This document shows, piece by piece, positions 11,056-21,475 of a stretch of DNA of 64,000 bases. Position numbers and translations under genes: made by a program. How positions within the stretch are numbered: position 1 is the first letter of the stretch; every line of letters starts with the position of its first letter. The stretch is taken from positions 36,728,183-36,792,182 of the forward strand of contig CM035170.1 in NCBI GenBank assembly GCA_020205615.1, in the 5' to 3' direction. The DNA is from Panax quinquefolius (taxonomy: Eukaryota; Streptophyta; Magnoliopsida; Apiales; Araliaceae). The notes below the pieces were generated by a model that saw only the letters and a program-made list of their open reading frames with translations, did not search any database and was not told the DNA's origin.

Positions 11056-12840
11056 GTTGCTCTACCTTGGGAAGCGTTTCTTCTAGTGTGTCTCAAGTGA
11101 GATCCACATCCCTTTTCTTCCCCTTACTCAGTGGTTTTGGCTCTTAGTTTAGCCGATCTCAAAGAACGCTCTGGAAGGTCATGATGAGTTCCTATTGTCG
11201 AATGGCCCTAATACTTCAACTGCTTTTTCACTTTAGTGGGTTCCCCGTACCATTGGCATTCAGACCCGTGCTACCCAGTTTTTATGGGACATAGTTGTGG
11301 GGTCTGTGATGATGATCAATTGGGTGACTTGTGTTCGACAGCTGACCTATCTATATCAGATTGCATATTTAACACAACAGGTGGACCCTTTATCCCTCTT
11401 CATTCGCCATTTGGGTAGGGATCCATCTAAGGCTTACACTTTTGATCCTTCTAGGTTCGGGACCGGTTCTTCTACTGATTCAAGTGCTGCTGGTTTTTTT
11501 GGAGGAGGAGATCCGTTATTCTACTGCTCAGATACACATTTTAGTGGGTATATTCTAACTCAGGAGAACTTGACCAGGGTTAGCCAGTTTGATGATGTCA
11601 GTGCTTTTATGGATATTGTAGAGTTTATCTGATAGGCCTTTGTTAGTTTTTGGGTGTCTCTGTCCCATTTTCCTGTACTTCTTATTTTTATTTTCTCATG
11701 TATCATAGAGATGATGTTGATGTATATAAGAACTTTATGTATTTCGTAGAGGTATATGTATGATGATGCCTTTCCATTTATTTATCGCACATATTGTATT
11801 ATTTCTTATTATGATGCATGCCTTATATACAATGCACGCTTTATATGTTTGTGAATGGTTAGTTAGAATTGACCCATGTATGGTCTTTGTGATGTTGTTT
11901 TTACATATAGCTTCATCGTTAGTTGCTCGTATAAATCATTCTTCTCCGAGTCAGACAGCCTCCTATTTGAGATGTTGGTATGACAGTTTGCCTGCTCCTA
12001 ACCGTATAACAGTTGATCAGATGTTGGGCCAATATTCTATGTCCTTCTTTTTCTTTTAGTTGACAGATAGTTTGTGGATGGGATGTTGGCCCATTAGACC
12101 CTTGAGTGACACGACTTCAGGTTTAGGTTGGATGAGTTGACCCCTACGCTAGAGGAGTATCACCGTATCTTGAGTCTGCCGATGGCCAGCCTATATGCCA
12201 AAGTAGCGGTGGGTCATATGCGTTGCCAGTTTATGACTACAACCAGTTTGAGGAGGTTAATTGTTTTGGCGGAGGTTGTCGATGGGCATATCGTGCCGAT
12301 AGAATTCTTGATAGATCTTTGCCTCGACTGATAGCTTTATCGTTTACTAGAGGGATTTTTCCTCTGCGGATAAGTGGAAGATGACGCGGGTGGATGTGTG
12401 TCCTGACCTACTTATACATGCCCTTTTATGCTAACTATATGGACGTCAGGATGTCGATGGTCATTAGGGCTCTTTGTGATAACTTTACTACACTCCCGCT
12501 GATATCGGCAAAGACCCTGATATCGGCCTCCTACTACCAAAAGTTCAAGGATGGGGAGTTCTAAGGTATCTCAGTTCTCTTGTACATTTAGTTCATGACC
12601 CATTTGAGGCTGATTGGCCAGTTTTGCTTTGGTCACAACATGGCACTATCTTACTTTTTTTGTCCGACTTTGTGTGTTGACGTCACTTCTTGGATAGAGT
12701 TCTTGGATGCCATTAAGGACCCTTTTGAGATTGTGATATACTCAGAATACTATTGCTTTTTGAGTTTCGTCACCCACGTAGCTGACTTAAACTTCCTCCC
12801 TCTTGCTAGAATGAGGGGTGTGACCACGTATCATATGTAG
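11056..12840 (+). pseudogene. Degraded DUF7745 / plant-mobile-domain-like gene fragment
   Basis: The sequence is less AT-rich than its surroundings and holds several medium + frames in series (11297-11632, 11760-12059, 12128-12331, 12595-12840). The clearest signal is FRFRLDELTPTLEEYHRILSLP around 12115-12183. It resembles the 'F...LTPTLEEY..ILGLP' signature of the plant DUF7745/mobile-domain-like family, which is abundant in plant genomes and often carried by repeats. The later FLID and 'PLARMRGVTTY' segments fit the same family loosely. Frameshifts and stops separate the frames. I cannot name a function. It could be a captured host fragment or an accessory ORF of a transposon. Confidence is moderate because it rests on one good motif. 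Confidence 0.45.
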
Positions 12841-12889
12841 ACACTCAAAATTTTACATTCATGTTACTAAACATGCTAGAGAGCAAAAT

Positions 12890-13268
12890 CGTCTTCCAGA
12901 GACAACCCTGGAAGTCAAATTAAATCCAACCCCGGAGACAACCCCTGGAGATCAACTCCAACCCCGGAGACGACCCCGGGAGGCATCCAGTCAAACCTCG
13001 GAGACAACCTCGGGACATCCAATCCAACCCCAAAGATAACCCTAGGTCTTCAAGTTAAACCATAGAGATAACCCCAGAAGATCGAGTTCTAACCCCGGAG
13101 ACAACCCTAAGAGATCAAATACAAAGTCCGGAGTTAACCCTGGAAGGTTAAACCAACCTCAGAGATAACCCTGAGGACTGTCTGAATCAACAGCAGTCCA
13201 ATCTCAAAGACAACCCTGAGAAAAGAATGCTACTACTACATCAAAGTCGAAGACATCCCCGGGAGGGG
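12890..13268 (+). repeat. Degenerate GC-rich minisatellite, ~11 units of 30-45 bp
   Basis: Units follow the pattern CCCCGGAGACAACCCCGGGAG plus a variable 10-20 bp spacer, for example at 12930, 12962, 12995, 13098 and 13245. Each unit holds two CCCCGG-type motifs that can pair with each other's GG runs. Decay is mostly C-to-T and G-to-A. No coding frame runs through it. Confidence 0.8.
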
Positions 13269-13725
13269 CACAATAGTCATTTTGCCAACTTAACATCATT
13301 TCAACTCAAATAAACTCAAATCGCTTCAAAAGAAGTCCTGCAAGAACCATAACTGCAATTCTGAGTGAAAACAACACAAGCCAGCAAAACGGATAGACTG
13401 CGAAGACTTGGAGATCTGGTCATGGACCCATCATCCCATATTCAAAAAATGTCTTATCCCATTGTCATTGTGTAGCTCTCGTCAATGGCTTTCTGGGTAC
13501 AAAACGCCTTTATCGGATGCCCGAATTAAAAGTTATGAAGATTCAAATGGACAACATATTGTCTGAGTGCACGTATTTTGAGACAACAGGACCCGCACGA
13601 CCCAGGGCAACCCGGGCAGCCACAGATAGACCCGTGGCCACCGCGGGTTGACCCACGGCCATCTTGGTCTATAAATAGACCCCCCATTAACTCATTTGAA
13701 AAAAAAGAGAAAGAGAGAGAAAACT
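13269..13725 (+). mobile_element. Left part of Ogre-like element H LTR
   Basis: This non-coding sequence ends in a promoter-like segment: GC-rich inverted motifs (CCCGTGGCC and GACCCACGGCC at 13630-13660), TATAAATA at 13670-13677, then an A/G-rich leader. Element A interrupts it after AAACT (13721-13725); the same AAACT resumes at 28174, so the two flanks were contiguous. It leads, across elements A and L, to the tRNA-Arg-type PBS at 36119, which is why I assign it to the 5' LTR of H. The LTR's left edge is not resolved. Confidence 0.5.
13670..13677 (+). promoter_or_regulatory. TATA box of element H LTR
   Basis: TATAAATA within GGTCTATAAATAGACC, a near-perfect palindrome. A transcription start would be expected about 30 bases downstream, near 13705. 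Confidence 0.55.
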
Positions 13726-14253
13726 TGTGATGCCCCCAAAATAGGTATACACAACCCATTCTAAGTCGCCAAATACATGGTACAAAATTCAAATACAAAC
13801 TTCATTAATACAATACACAAACGTAAGTTGAGAGTTTTACCACGAATATTATCTCGTAGACAATATCAAAAGTCAAATGGAGTCCTCATTATAATTATTA
13901 TCACACTATTTTATAAAATAGTGAGGACTACTATAGCCACCATCTCGGACCATCACTGTTCCCCGACTAGTCCCAACTATATTCTCATTTTCTGAAGAGA
14001 ACAATGAAAACAAAGGGTGAGCTCAACTATCCCAGTAAATAATATTATGACTAAGATAATGCAGAATAAATTATCGTTAGCCTTCAACTGTGTAAAACTG
14101 ATAGAATATAATAGACAACAAGTTTAACTGTAGTGGAACAAGCAATCCATTAGAAGAGTCAAGTAGAGCATAATATCTACCATCTTCTATGATTTAAAAG
14201 TTCATCATCAATATTTTATCGTTGTAACACAACACAATAAATAATCCAGATCA

Positions 14254-14508
14254 CTGAATTATTCATGCACTACGGGCTAAGGATATTCATTAGTATCACA
14301 TACACGAATTATCCATGCACTATGGGCCAATGATATTCGTTATTATCACCAATGATCATGATCATGCCAACAATTATCCATCAATGCAATACGGGCCAAT
14401 GAGGACTTTTACCACATCATTTGTAACATTACCGTCATGATTATACCGATACATAGTCATAATCATACCAATCAACAGTCCATCTATGCGCTACGGGCCA
14501 AAGATGAC
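14254..14508 (-). repeat. Hairpin array in element A 3' LTR
   Basis: Four units share a loop-side core, GCACTACGGGCC on the + strand (GGCCCGTAGTGC in element sense). Their arms are complementary within a unit but differ between units: TGAATTATTC/GGATATTCA (14254-14290), CGAATTATC/GATATTCG (14305-14339), TCC-TCA type (14377-14405) and GTC-ATCT/AGAT-GAC (14478-14508). Single-base bulges occur in the same place in most. Confidence 0.8.
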
Positions 14509-15169
14509 TTTTATCACAATATAAGCATGAAGATGATGACAATGATATGAGAATCAATCAAATGAAATCAAGGATAAATATTAAAGATTTTTAATTTATC
14601 CAAAGTTAAAAAATATCCAAATTGTCAACATGATAACTGCTTTGTGGAGTAAAATTCAAGAATAATATCAAAAATAATTTGGACCGAAAAGAAATCAATT
14701 TTTATCCTGGGTGAATAGTACCCGAGTGAATAGTACTTCGTGAATAGTACCCCATGAATAGTACCCTGACATGAAAAGATCAAAATTTAACAAGAATGTT
14801 CAGAAAAATATTCTTGTGAAAAGATACTAGATGAAGTGCAAATTTCAAGGATATTCTACTAATTTCAAGGAGTATAGAAGCAATACTTAACAAAATGAGT
14901 GTAGAATTCGGAATCAAAAGTGAAATAATATTACTTATATACTCCAGAGTATGGAAGAAAATATTATTTCTTACGAATATTGAACAAAAATAATATCCCT
15001 TGCCTTAAAAGGAGAGTACTTCTGACTAGTATAGCGGGGATATTCTTGAAGAAAACTTATACTGTTTTCTACGCTCAAAGCTTCCCTAAACTCTAAAGAA
15101 ATACGCTCAATATTATAGAAGAAAAATTCTCTGATTCTGATGTAATTTTTATTTCTAAACTAAGCATCC

Positions 15170-15177
15170 TATTTATA
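15170..15177 (-). promoter_or_regulatory. TATA box, element A 3' LTR
   Basis: TATAAATA on the minus strand, also present in the 5' LTR at 27101-27108 and at the equivalent place in every Tekay-type LTR here. Confidence 0.65.
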
Positions 15178-15267
15178 GTGAATGGCATGATACTATTTAT
15201 GAAAATAATCACGGACTGCACAGGAAAAAGAATTCACGGGCATAATTTATCAACACATTTTTGAGTC

Positions 15268-15392
15268 AACCAATGAGAGAGTGCCCTCCCATGAAGGTAA
15301 TTAGCAAAGTGGGAGATGTAGACCAATGAGAGGGCGCCCTCTTTTGAAAGTAATTAAGTTTGGGAGATATGGACCAATGAGAGGGCGCCCTC
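15268..15392 (-). promoter_or_regulatory. Triplicated CCAAT / GGGCGCCC upstream element
   Basis: Three units start at 15268, 15321 and 15371 (period ~50 bp), each with ACCAATGAGAG followed by GGCGCCCTC or a variant. Copies 2 and 3 contain the perfect 12-bp palindrome GAGGGCGCCCTC. They lie about 90-220 bases upstream of the TATA box in element orientation, where plant enhancers sit. The 5' LTR has the same three units at 27202-27324 with the palindromes decayed. Confidence 0.65.
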
Positions 15393-16233
15393 ATTCATAA
15401 GGAAATGAACAATAGCTGCATTATTTGAAAAGTTGGCCAATAAAATCCTAACATACGAAAGAATGAACAAACACTAATTTGAAAGGATAATTGAACAAAC
15501 ATCTTTCACTCATCAATTATTATTCTTATCTTTAATTAACACGATCTTTATTCATTATTAATATTATAACTCACAATAGTAACAACCAGGTCATTCTCAG
15601 GAAAGAGGAGGCTTTCCGATAAGTTCTTCTCTTTATTGGCGCGCAATTAAGTGACCAAACCCCTTTCCTCGACAGAACTTTCTAGACATTATCAAGAATG
15701 CAAATAATAATATGAATAACAGTGTCGTCTCAATTATTGATTTAATAATATAAAATATTATGCAGATGATACTGTGACAATAATTAAATTAATAATATGA
15801 GAATACAACAATTACTGTGGCAATAATTGAATAAAATTGAGTGACTTCTCACATAAGCATCAATAATCAAAGATACTGTGCAATACCGTGTGCTACTATA
15901 TAACCACGCGTATTACTGTACTTTTATCACTGAGTATTTCAAAAGTTAACGGTAAAAATTTTGCAGTTATTTTTATAAAAAGTTAATTATGTCATTTTCT
16001 AACTCCGACAGTAACTTTGTTGTGGGGTCCACCAATAATTATGTCGTCGTACGAATATTCCCTGATAAAACGAATATTCCCCGACCAATCGAATATTTTA
16101 TGACAACTTGCTTACTTTGCAAACTTTATAAATATTACCCACAACTATAACATTATATCAAATCCACACCATTATATTCAAAATGATATTTAGAGAAAAA
16201 AAAATCTTTATTCATAAAAGTTGGGGTCTTACA

Positions 16234-16248
16234 ACATCCCCTTCTTAT
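16234..16248 (-). other. Polypurine tract of element A
   Basis: On the minus strand AAGAAGGGGATGT abuts the 3' LTR start TGTAAG. It would prime plus-strand DNA synthesis. It directly follows the pol stop codon. Confidence 0.75.
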
Positions 16249-16876
16249 GAAATTTCGTCCTCGAAATTGGTGTACGTACCTCGTATATCGAAGAGGTGAG
16301 GATACCATGATTTCATCCTAGATTCTAACTCCCAGGTCATTTCCTCAACATCGTTGTTTCTCCACAAAACTTTGTTTTGAGGTATAACCTTGGAGCGTAT
16401 AATATGTTCCTTCTTATCCAAGATTTTAACTGGTACCTCTTCATACGTTAAATCTTTCACTATCTCGTCTGGTTGTAAATCAATAATGTGGTTCGGGTCT
16501 TCCACATATTTACATAACATAGATATGTGAAAAACATTATGAACACAAGACGTACTTAGCGGTAAGGCGTATCTATAGGCCACAGTTCCTACTCGAACGA
16601 GGATTTCAAATGGGCCAATGAATCGAGGATTGAGCTTTCCTCTCTTTCCAAATCTCATAACTCCCTTCCATGGAGCAACACGTAACAACACATGATCCCC
16701 AATATTGAATTCCACATCCTTTCGATGAAGATCAGGATAACCCTTTTGTCGATCTTGTGAGGTTTTTATACGTTGTTGGATCATTTGAATCTTTTTCGTA
16801 GTCATGCGTACCAACTCCTGTACCAACAACGTTGCTTCACCTACCTCATCCCAGCATACTGGAGAATGACACTTGT
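16245..16876 (-). pseudogene. Integrase C-terminus and chromodomain-like tail of element A
   Basis: From the solo LTR boundary, a 194-codon open frame (16829 down to 16245) encodes the integrase C-terminal domain. It includes the GPF/Y-type motif (NPRFIGPFEIL) and the RVHNVFHISML-type motif (here SCVHNVFHISML). The tail VPVKILDKKEHIIRSK..NKVLWRNNDVEEMTWELE is the chromodomain-like module of Tekay/Del chromoviruses, thought to direct integration to heterochromatin. It ends NFEDEIS-stop, next to the PPT. This is the longest intact stretch of the element. The start codon is not biological: the true frame continues upstream beyond the insertion at 20794. Confidence 0.88.
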
Positions 16877-18067
16877 TGTAAGACCCCGAATTTTATGAAA
16901 TAAAAATATTCAATTTTTCTTATAATAACTATTCAGTAAATGGTTAAATTGATAAAAGGTTAAAGTTAAGGGTTATATATGAAATTTTTCAAAATACACA
17001 AGTGGTTATAAAATATTCATTGTTGTCGGGGAATATTCGTTTGGTCGTGGAATATTCTTTCTGTCGGGGAATATTCGTACGACGGCGCATCCATTTGTGG
17101 GCCCCATAACGAATAACTATCGGATGAAGAAAATGACAAAAATTGAGTTTTTATAAATAATGGTGTAGTTGTTACCGTTAACACTGTTGGAATACCCGGT
17201 GGTTAAAATACAGTAATACGTGTGGATGCACAGTATTTTTGAATTATTGATTCTTACGTAAGAAGGCACTACTCAATAATTTTTACAAAGAATTCTTGCT
17301 CAATATTTTATTTTATTGATTCAATAATTGTCTTTGCGTGGATATTTTATATTATTGTTGTTTCAATAATTATCATCGCACAAGATTTCCCATTATCGGA
17401 TCAATAATTCATATTATTTGAATAATATTATTAGATAGCATTATTGGCAATGTCTAGAAAATTCATCAAGGAGAGGTTTGGTCACCTAATTGCGCTACCA
17501 AGAAGGAGAAATTCTTATTGGAAAGCCCCCTCTTTCCTGGGAATGGCCTGGTTGTCATAATTGTGATTCTGTAATATTATTTGCGAATAATTAATTATTG
17601 ATTTATATGATAAGGAAATATTTAATTTATGTGGATATAAATGATGGATATATTTATTTTTATGTGGATAAAAATGAAGGAATTAATCTTTGAGGTGTTT
17701 TATCAAGATTTATTTTGCAGTGTAGGTATTAAAATCACCCGTTTGTGGATTTCGGATATTTTCGGTCTAGAATTTGGAAAAACTTTCTTCTGCAAAGTTG
17801 TAGAGAATCCGATTCCAGACAGGATGGACATAAAATTCGTATTTTTCTGATAACCGGGCCATTTTCTATGAATTGTTGAAGTTTCGAAAAATAAAATAAT
17901 TTTTTATTAAATTATGGGTGTGACCCACTTATGTTATAAGCATGTGGGCTGCTGAATTTTCTTCCTTAATGGCTGCTGGTGGCTTTGATGGTGAAGTGGC
18001 GTAGAAGGAATAAAAGAAATAATATTATTATATTATTTTAGTCTCCTTTGGCGTTCTAGCATTTTCC

Positions 18068-18075
18068 TATAAATA
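18068..18075 (+). promoter_or_regulatory. TATA box of solo LTR
   Basis: CCTATAAATAGAAGC, followed about 45 bases later by a CT-rich segment (TTTCTTTCTCTCTAT). The same layout recurs in B and in the nested LTR. Confidence 0.65.
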
Positions 18076-18994
18076 GAAGCTTAAGTTAGAATTAAAAATC
18101 ACACCAGAAATAAGTTTTCTTTCTCTCTATATTATTAAGCATATTTTTGAGAGTATTTAGATACTTTGAGAGTTGCTATTTAGTAGAAGTTTCCTTCGAT
18201 TTTTCATCCGATATTCCAGTTAGAAGTACTGCTCTTTTGAGGTAAGGAATTTTAAGGGTTATTATGTTTTTCAGTTCGTACTTCTTCCGACCTTCAAAAA
18301 ATTTTGGAAAAAATTGAAATGATATTTTGATGAGTTTTATTGATTGTGTCCAAAAATGGTGATTTTTGGATGTATAGATTAAGAGTTATGAATTTTATGA
18401 GAAAAGACTATTTTAAAAGTAACCGCTTATAACTCCTTGTGGTTAACTCCAAAATTGATGAAATTTTTATTGGGAGTACATCTATATAATATCAGTGTAC
18501 TCTGTGAATTTCGGAATTTTTAGATAAAAGTACAATTTGTGATAAATGTCTAAATATTCGGCGGTTTTGGCCATATGAAAAATAGTAAATGAATATTAAA
18601 AATTCTGAGAAAAATATATGTTCAATATGGGACTATATTCTACTAAATCTCAGAAAAGAAATATTTTTGGGACTGATTTGGTATTTTTCATAAAAATGGA
18701 CTAGTTATGAATAAATGAATTAAATATGTTATGTGAAGGAAGAAAATTGGAAAAAAGGATTTTATGGCTTGAGAATCCTATATGAGGTATATGCAGATTT
18801 TTTATGAGGGCTTTGATTATTGGTGATGAAATCTTATGAGTTTGGCATTTTAGAATGATTAAATGCATTATTTAGTAAAGTGTAAACAATTAAAATAAAT
18901 TGTTCATAAGTTTAAGAAATGTTATTTCAATATCATTATACCGAAATATTGGTATGGATTTTATTGTGGAATTTCTACCTTTTTGTGTCGGGAT

Positions 18995-19077
18995 TTACTA
19001 TTCATGAGTTACTATTCACGAGTTACTATTCATGAGTTACTATTCACGAAGTTACTATTCACGAGTTACTATTCATG
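18995..19077 (+). repeat. Six-copy 14-bp minisatellite TTACTATTCA(C/T)GAG
   Basis: Six head-to-tail copies, one with an extra A. Orthologous arrays occur in all sister LTRs with different copy number: 10 at 41843-41979, four at 14711-14766, five at 26670-26735, three each at 46628-46674 and 52025-52072. Confidence 0.9.
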
Positions 19078-19207
19078 ACAAAATTGGTTTCTTTTTCTAA
19101 CCAAATTATAGTTGATTTATGAATATTACTCTTGAGATTAAAACTATATGGTGATCATATTATTTTTATTTTCATATATAACATTTTTATAACCTTAATG
19201 ATGATAT

Positions 19208-19757
19208 TTCTCTTTGACTTGAGTGTAAAGATGGGTAGATTTTTGGTATGATCATGACTATGGGTTCTCTTTGGCTAGTAGTGCAAAGTTGAATTGTTGA
19301 CTGGTATGATCATGACCATTGAATTTATAATTGAATATCTTTAGCTTAAGTGCAAAGGTGAAATGATCAACATGGCTATAATTGTTTATATAAATTTTGA
19401 AATGATTATATATTTCTTTGAGATATTAATATATTTGGCTTGTAGTGCAAATATGAACCGTTGATGAATATATTTGGCCTGTAGTGCAAATATGAACTGT
19501 CGAGGAATATCTTTGGCCTGTAGTGCAAAGATGAATTGTTGATGAATATCTTTGGCCCGTAGTGCAAAGATGACACGTTGTTGAATATCTTTGGCCAAGA
19601 GTGCAAAAGATGAACAGTGTTGAGATGAACATGACTAACTGGTGATCTAAATGAATATCTTTGGGTCAGAAAGTGCAAAGATGAAGTTATTAGTATGATT
19701 ATGAACAAGAAATGTGATTTGGTGTAGCCATGATCTTTGATGTTTGAGTGCAAAGAT
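19208..19757 (+). repeat. Hairpin array of solo LTR, constant loop and covarying arms
   Basis: At least seven units. Clear ones: ATATTTG-10 nt-CAAATAT at 19431-19454 and 19470-19493; ATCTTTG-10 nt-CAAAGAT at 19509-19532 and 19548-19571. Weaker ones lie at about 19208, 19269, 19584, 19661 and 19731. The 10-nt loop is GCCTGTAGTG or a close variant. Units are ~39 bp apart in the core. Open frames through this array on the minus strand (three frames, 19386-19753) are by-products of the repeat. Confidence 0.85.
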
Positions 19758-20284
19758 AGGTGATGAAAATTATCTTCATCTCCGGATGAGAAGAGGAATT
19801 TAGAACTACAATTATGATTATGAGTTATTCATATGATTGTGGACCGTAATTGTTGATTGATGTTACGAGGATAAAACATTGTTGGTGGATTTTTAACATG
19901 GAGAAGATAATTGACTTCATAGTCTATTTGACTCTTCTAATGGATGCTTCGTTCACCGCAACTATGGTTGAAATTTTTATCATCTACCATATGTTCTAAA
20001 TCTTTGATTTATTATCGATGAAGGCTATTGATAATTTAATTATCTTTAGTCATGATATTCTTTATCGAACTAGTTGTGCTCACACCCTTTTGCTTCACAA
20101 TTCCTTTCGTGTAATAAGAGTGTAGTTGGAATTCGAGCGGGGGTAATGAGGGAATAGAGCGGTGGTCATCATTTAGTAGTTATATTTGGTGAATCAACTA
20201 GGTGAGGCTAACCCAACATTGGAAGGGTGTTTTGCCACTATCATACAAGATGTCTAATGACATACAACCTCGTGTCATCATAAG

Positions 20285-20698
20285 ATGTGGTTGTGCTCAT
20301 CCACTTCTTTGAGTATATCTGAGCACTACCTATATAATCTTGGTGTTTGTTTGAAGTATAATTCTCATTTAGAGATAGTGGAGATAATGATATATCAAGA
20401 AAAGACTCACCATTGGGAAGAATATGATAGTAATCTTCTCGTTTTTCTTTGGGGTCTATTGGATCAACCAAGGATAATTCTGTGGCCATATGATATCTAT
20501 CATAACCTAGACGCATGGCCTCCCATGTACGAAGGTTTCCTTGAGCACTTCCCAAAGATTCTAATTTTAAAACAGTTTTTGACTATACCTTTATGTAAGG
20601 TGTCATTGCGACGTGCTATCCAAGGTTGGGATGAGTGTCAAAGTTGGTATATATTTGTATCCAAACTCACAGCATATGTATTGTTGTATTTTGCATGA
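20285..20698 (+). CDS. Unidentified ORF inside LTR, shared with nested LTR
   Basis: This 137-codon frame lies in the extra segment near the LTR's 3' end. The equivalent segment in the LTR at 41016-45570 has a 126-codon frame (45114-45494) with the same core: QEKTHHW..., [33 protein letters not shown]. The minus strand is open over the same stretch in both copies (20241-20555 and 45271-45489, with [18 protein letters not shown]), so the coding strand is uncertain. I do not recognise the protein. It may be a captured host fragment or merely a well-conserved young repeat. Whether it is coding at all is open. Confidence 0.3.
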   Translation: MWLCSSTSLSISEHYLYNLGVCLKYNSHLEIVEIMIYQEKTHHWEEYDSNLLVFLWGLLDQPRIILWPYDIYHNLDAWPPMYEGFLEHFPKILILKQFLTIPLCKVSLRRAIQGWDECQSWYIFVSKLTAYVLLYFA

Positions 20699-20793
20699 CA
20701 ATTGTTGTAATAAAGTTGTAGTTGTTTTCTGTACCATGTATTTGGCGACTCATAATGGGTTGGATGGAATGGACCTATTTTGGGGTTGTCACA

Positions 20794-21475
20794 CTTGCGT
20801 CTATACAACGCCTCGAATGGCGCCATGCTGATACTTGCTTGATAATTATTATTGTAGGAGAATTCCACCAATGGCAAGAACTTGTCCCAACTTCCTTTGA
20901 AGTCAAAGACACAAAGTCTTAATACATCTTCAAGAGTTTGAATAGTCCTCTCTGACTGCCCGTCCGTCTGAGGATGATATGCCGAACTGAATCGTAAATC
21001 CATGCTTATAACTTTCTGCAAACTAACCCAAAACCGTGAAGTGAATCTTGGGTCTCGATCAGAAACAATGGATATTGGCATACCATGCAGTATTACAATC
21101 TCCAGAAAGACGTTCAAGTGAATAAGTTTCTTGTATAGGTAAGAAATGAGCAGACTTGGGTAATCTATCGACAATAACCCAAATTGCATCCATACCTTGA
21201 GAAACCTTGGGAAGACCAGTAACGAAATCCGTGGTAATGTGCTCCCACTTCCATTCTAGAATTTCAAGTGGTTGTAATGGACCTTTTGGCAATTGATGCT
21301 CTGCCTTAACACGTTGACAAGTTAGACACCTTGAGATAAACTCGCGATCTCTCTTTTCATATTGTTCCATCAAAATGTATATCGAAAATCACGATATATT
21401 TTACTGCTCCCAGGATGGATTGCAAACGATATGTTTTACGCCTCCATCAAGATTTTATACTTCAAATCAAAGTTG
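20794..21475 (-). pseudogene. Integrase, zinc-finger end and catalytic core of element A
   Basis: Minus-strand frames 21373-21059 and 21189-20638 encode the integrase. They contain the second half of the HHCC finger (ISRCLTCQRVKAEHQ), the core start [13 protein letters not shown] with the first catalytic Asp in [10 protein letters not shown], the second Asp in [11 protein letters not shown], and the catalytic Glu in [13 protein letters not shown]. All three acidic residues are present. A frameshift near 21090 separates the two frames. The frame runs into solo LTR sequence at 20793 and resumes at 16876. Integrase would insert the cDNA into the genome; this copy cannot make a full protein. Confidence 0.88.

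Larger units (their letters stand above)
13726..16233 (-). repeat. 3' LTR of element A
   Basis: The 2,508-bp LTR reads, on the minus strand, TGTAAGACCCCAAC...GGGGGCATCACA, a TG...CA structure with one change in the terminal GCGTCACA. It carries TATAAATA (minus) at 15170-15177, three CCAAT/GGGCGCCC promoter repeats at 15268-15392, four ACTATTCAC-type units at 14711-14766 and the hairpin array at 14254-14508. By eye it is close to the 5' LTR, with scattered substitutions and small indels. Confidence 0.92.
16877..20793 (+). mobile_element. Solo LTR (Tekay-type, long subfamily) inside element A integrase
   Basis: TGTAAGACCCCGAATTT...GGGGTTGTCACA spans 3,917 bp. It is flanked by CTTGT (16872-16876) and CTTGC (20794-20798), a 5-bp target duplication with one C/T difference. 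Removing it rejoins the integrase frame. It is related to the LTRs of A and B but longer, with an extra ~0.7 kb after the TATA region (about 18245-18950) and an extra ~0.5 kb near its end that encodes a shared open frame (20285-20698). TATAAATA is at 18068-18075. No PBS, PPT or interior is present, so it is a solo LTR formed by recombination. Confidence 0.88.

Noticed and set aside
13526..13798. 90-codon minus-strand frame with Cys/Gly-rich segment (CGCPGCPGSCGSCC)
   Set aside because: The Cys/Gly run comes from GC-rich LTR repeats, and the frame crosses the boundary between element H LTR and element A.
14254..14508. CRISPR-like array (regular repeats with differing spacers)
   Set aside because: Plant context, no cas genes, repeats imperfect and short; the differing parts are complementary hairpin arms, not spacers.
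19386..19753. Repetitive minus-strand open frames (68-115 codons) that look like a repeat protein
   Set aside because: They read through the hairpin minisatellite of the solo LTR in all three frames. Open frames come from the ~39-bp repeat unit having no stops, not from a gene.
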